Assembly (NCBI GenBank): GCA_037445245.1 | Contig: JBBIKU010000133.1 | Location: forward strand, 1-6,849 | Length of the DNA: 6,849 nucleotides | Source of the DNA: JBBIKU01 sp037445245 | GTDB taxonomy: Bacteria; Chloroflexota; Anaerolineae; Anaerolineales; Anaerolineaceae | Direction of reading: 5' to 3' | In this document: positions 5,486-6,849 of the stretch, piece after piece | How positions within the stretch are numbered: the stretch's first letter is position 1 | Layout: each line of letters starts with the position of its first letter | Made by a program: the position numbers and the translations under genes | Notes under the pieces: generated by a model | Seen by the model: the letters and a program-made list of their open reading frames with translations, nothing else | Database searches by the model: none | What the model was told of the DNA's origin: nothing

Positions 5486-6061
5486 ATGAACAACATCAGT
5501 GGCAATAAAAAAGAGTTGTCATCACAACAACGCGAAGAACTATTGAAAGTACTGAAAGCCCGTTTTGAGAAAAACATGAACCGCCATAAAGGTCTTGAAT
5601 GGGAGAAAGTACAAGCAAAGCTGGAAGCCAATGCTGAAAAACTGTGGTCACTCAATGAAATGGAAAGAACCGGCGGTGAACCGGACGTTGTCGGTCATGA
5701 TAAAGCGACGGGCGAATATATTTTCTATGATTGTTCAGCAGAAAGCCCTCAAGGGCGCAGAAACGTTTGTTACGATCGTGAAGGGCTGGAGGCAAGGAAA
5801 GCGTTCAAACCAGAAAATAATGCGATCGATATGGCAGCCGCCATGGGCATTGAGCTTTTAACAGAAGAACAATATCGAGAGTTGCAGAAACTTGGAAGTT
5901 TCGATACGAAAACGTCGAGCTGGCTGAAAACACCTTCGGATATTAGAAAACTCGGCGGCGCCCTCTTTGCTGATCGCCGCTACGACAATGTCTTCGTCTA
6001 TCACAACAGTGCGCCTTCTTACTATGGCGCCAGGGGATTCCGAGGCTCGCTAAGGGTCTAA
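5486..6061 (+). CDS. DUF4256 family protein
   Basis: The 191-residue product matches the DUF4256 family over its full length, as I recall it: LLKVLKARFEKNMNRHKGLE, EKLWSLNEMERTGGEPDVVG, GEYIFYDCSAESPQGRRNVC, NNAIDMAAAMGIELLTEEQY, SDIRKLGGALFADRRY, FVYHNSAP and the closing ARGFRGSLRV. It has no signal peptide or membrane segment and should be cytoplasmic. Its function is not known; conserved Cys, His, Asp and Glu residues would allow an enzyme. ATG 5486 is the first start in frame. Only a poor Shine-Dalgarno (AAAAG) precedes it, which fits leaderless translation. The gene is visibly richer in A and in AT-ending codons than its neighbours, and it lies next to an insertion sequence and CRISPR scar, so horizontal transfer is likely. 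Family assignment is firm. Confidence 0.92.
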   Translation: MNNISGNKKELSSQQREELLKVLKARFEKNMNRHKGLEWEKVQAKLEANAEKLWSLNEMERTGGEPDVVGHDKATGEYIFYDCSAESPQGRRNVCYDREGLEARKAFKPENNAIDMAAAMGIELLTEEQYRELQKLGSFDTKTSSWLKTPSDIRKLGGALFADRRYDNVFVYHNSAPSYYGARGFRGSLRV

Positions 6062-6120
6062 ATTCTGCTCAAGCCTGAGGAAATACGCAACAGCAAAGCA
6101 AATTCGAAACCTCTCTTAAG

Positions 6121-6141
6121 TATATTATGATATAATATATC
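6121..6141 (+). promoter_or_regulatory. moaA promoter -10 box inside an AT-rich inverted repeat
   Basis: A perfect TATAAT (6131-6136) lies about 40 bases before GTG 6175, with no convincing -35 at 16-18 bases. It is embedded in an 8-base perfect inverted repeat, TATATTAT (6121-6128) and ATAATATA (6132-6139), and in a nested one, GATATA/TATATC (6129-6141). A repressor could bind here, but such AT-only dyads arise easily by chance. Confidence 0.38.
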
Positions 6142-6174
6142 TAATTTATACACAAATATTCGAGGGTTTTAACG

Positions 6175-6849
6175 GTGGCTCACGACCGTTTTGGACGCAA
6201 TATCCATTATCTGCGCGTCAGTCTGACCGATCATTGTAACCTGCGCTGCGTGTACTGTATGCCAGAGGATATGACCTTTCGCCCAAACGCAGCTTTGATG
6301 CAGGACGATGAAGTGCTGCCTTTAATGCGCTTGTTCACCAGCCTGGGGTTCGATAAGATCCGCCTGACTGGAGGCGAGCCAACCGTGCGCGCCAATATTG
6401 TCGAGCTGGTGCGCGGGATTGCAACTACCGCCGGGGTGAACTCGCTTTCGATGACCACCAATGGCATCCTGTTGGAAAAGCTTGCCCACCCGCTCAAAGA
6501 TGCCGGCTTACAGCGCGTCAACATCAGCTTGGATACGCTCGACCCGCAACGCTTCAAGACCATCACCCGCTGGGGTTCCTTCGATCACGTCTGGCGCGGC
6601 TTTCTTGCCGCCGGGCAAGCCGGTCTGAAACCTGTCAAACTGAATGCAGTTGTGGTGCGCGGTTTTAACGATCAAGATATCATCCCCATCGCACGCTTAT
6701 CTTACGATTATCCCTGGCAGATTCGCTTTATCGAGATGATGCCTTTTGGCGGTGCGACCCAGCTACAGCGTAGCCAGGTGGTCACTGCTGATGAGGTGAT
6801 GGCGTATATCCAGGCTGAGCTGGGCACACTGACACCGGTCAACGATGGT
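6175..6849 (+). CDS. moaA: GTP 3',8-cyclase MoaA (molybdenum cofactor synthesis), N-terminal part
   Basis: MoaA is a radical SAM enzyme that converts GTP to 3',8-cyclo-GTP, which MoaC turns into cPMP, the first step of pyranopterin cofactor synthesis. The visible 225 codons contain the radical SAM cluster motif CNLRCVYC (Cys 21, 25 and 28), the SAM-contacting RLTGGEPTVR (63-72), SMTTNG, NISLDTLDPQRF, KLNAVVVRGFND and IRFIEMMPFG, all diagnostic. The gene runs off the right edge, so the second, C-terminal [4Fe-4S] cluster that binds GTP cannot be checked; full-length proteins have about 320-340 residues. I start at GTG 6175: GAGGG lies eight bases upstream and the conserved DRFGRNIHYLRVS follows at the normal distance. 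The cofactor made is what the oxidoreductase at 995-2919 requires, in its tungsten or molybdenum form. Confidence 0.95.
   Translation, partial: MAHDRFGRNIHYLRVSLTDHCNLRCVYCMPEDMTFRPNAALMQDDEVLPLMRLFTSLGFDKIRLTGGEPTVRANIVELVRGIATTAGVNSLSMTTNGILLEKLAHPLKDAGLQRVNISLDTLDPQRFKTITRWGSFDHVWRGFLAAGQAGLKPVKLNAVVVRGFNDQDIIPIARLSYDYPWQIRFIEMMPFGGATQLQRSQVVTADEVMAYIQAELGTLTPVNDG

Noticed and set aside
6067..6080. CTCA/TGAG hairpin as a terminator of the DUF4256 gene.
   Set aside because: The stem is only 4 bp and no T run follows.
6062..6174. A molybdenum cofactor riboswitch before moaA.
   Set aside because: The region is short, AT-rich and lacks the long conserved helices of that element; the leader from the likely start point is only about 32 bases.

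Overview
The window looks like part of a draft chromosome from an anaerobic bacterium with moderately high GC. The best guess is Chloroflexota of the Anaerolineae type. This rests on the combination of a tungsten/molybdopterin aldehyde:ferredoxin oxidoreductase, a DUF3048 lipoprotein with a Thr/Pro/Ala-rich linker, an AsnB-like protein, an IS256 fragment and a type I-E-like CRISPR repeat. Taxonomy is inference from remembered family resemblance. A run of 10 Ns (2434-2443) marks a scaffold join, so some broken features could be assembly products.

Layout. (1) 2-352, plus: C-terminal part of a CPBP-family intramembrane protease. Its stop lies in the loop of a perfect 8-bp hairpin together with the stop of the convergent gene. 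(2) 349-2919, minus: a compact gene string read right to left. It holds an aldehyde:ferredoxin oxidoreductase (interrupted by the N gap), a 71-codon unknown ORF one base behind it, and an overlapping AsnB-like gene that has lost its centre and is frameshifted. The AsnB-like protein also has Ser where the amidotransferase nucleophile Cys belongs. (3) 2920-3046: divergent promoter region with two -10 boxes that overlap by two bases, and a hairpin against the ribosome binding site of the next gene. (4) 3047-3748, plus: YgjP/DUF45 zinc metallopeptidase-like protein, probably starting at GTG 3047. (5) 3721-4971, minus: DUF3048 lipoprotein, overlapping the YgjP gene tail-to-tail by 28 bases and with a good promoter of its own. 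(6) 5080-5434: a decayed mobile/defence scar. An internal slice of an IS256-family transposase runs directly into the last 1.2 repeats and one spacer of a type I-E-like CRISPR array, with the expected 61-base period. (7) 5486-6061, plus: an A-rich DUF4256 gene that looks recently acquired and may be read from a leaderless transcript. (8) 6175-6849, plus: the first 225 codons of moaA.

How it fits together. MoaA makes the first intermediate of the pyranopterin cofactor that the oxidoreductase needs, so the two ends of the window are linked in metabolism, though not in one operon. Between them lie a housekeeping-like divergent/convergent trio and a scar where an insertion sequence and a CRISPR array have been reduced to fragments next to a transferred gene. 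I see no complete novel system. The best candidates for follow-up are the oxidoreductase/small ORF/AsnB-like operon and the CRISPR-IS256 junction.
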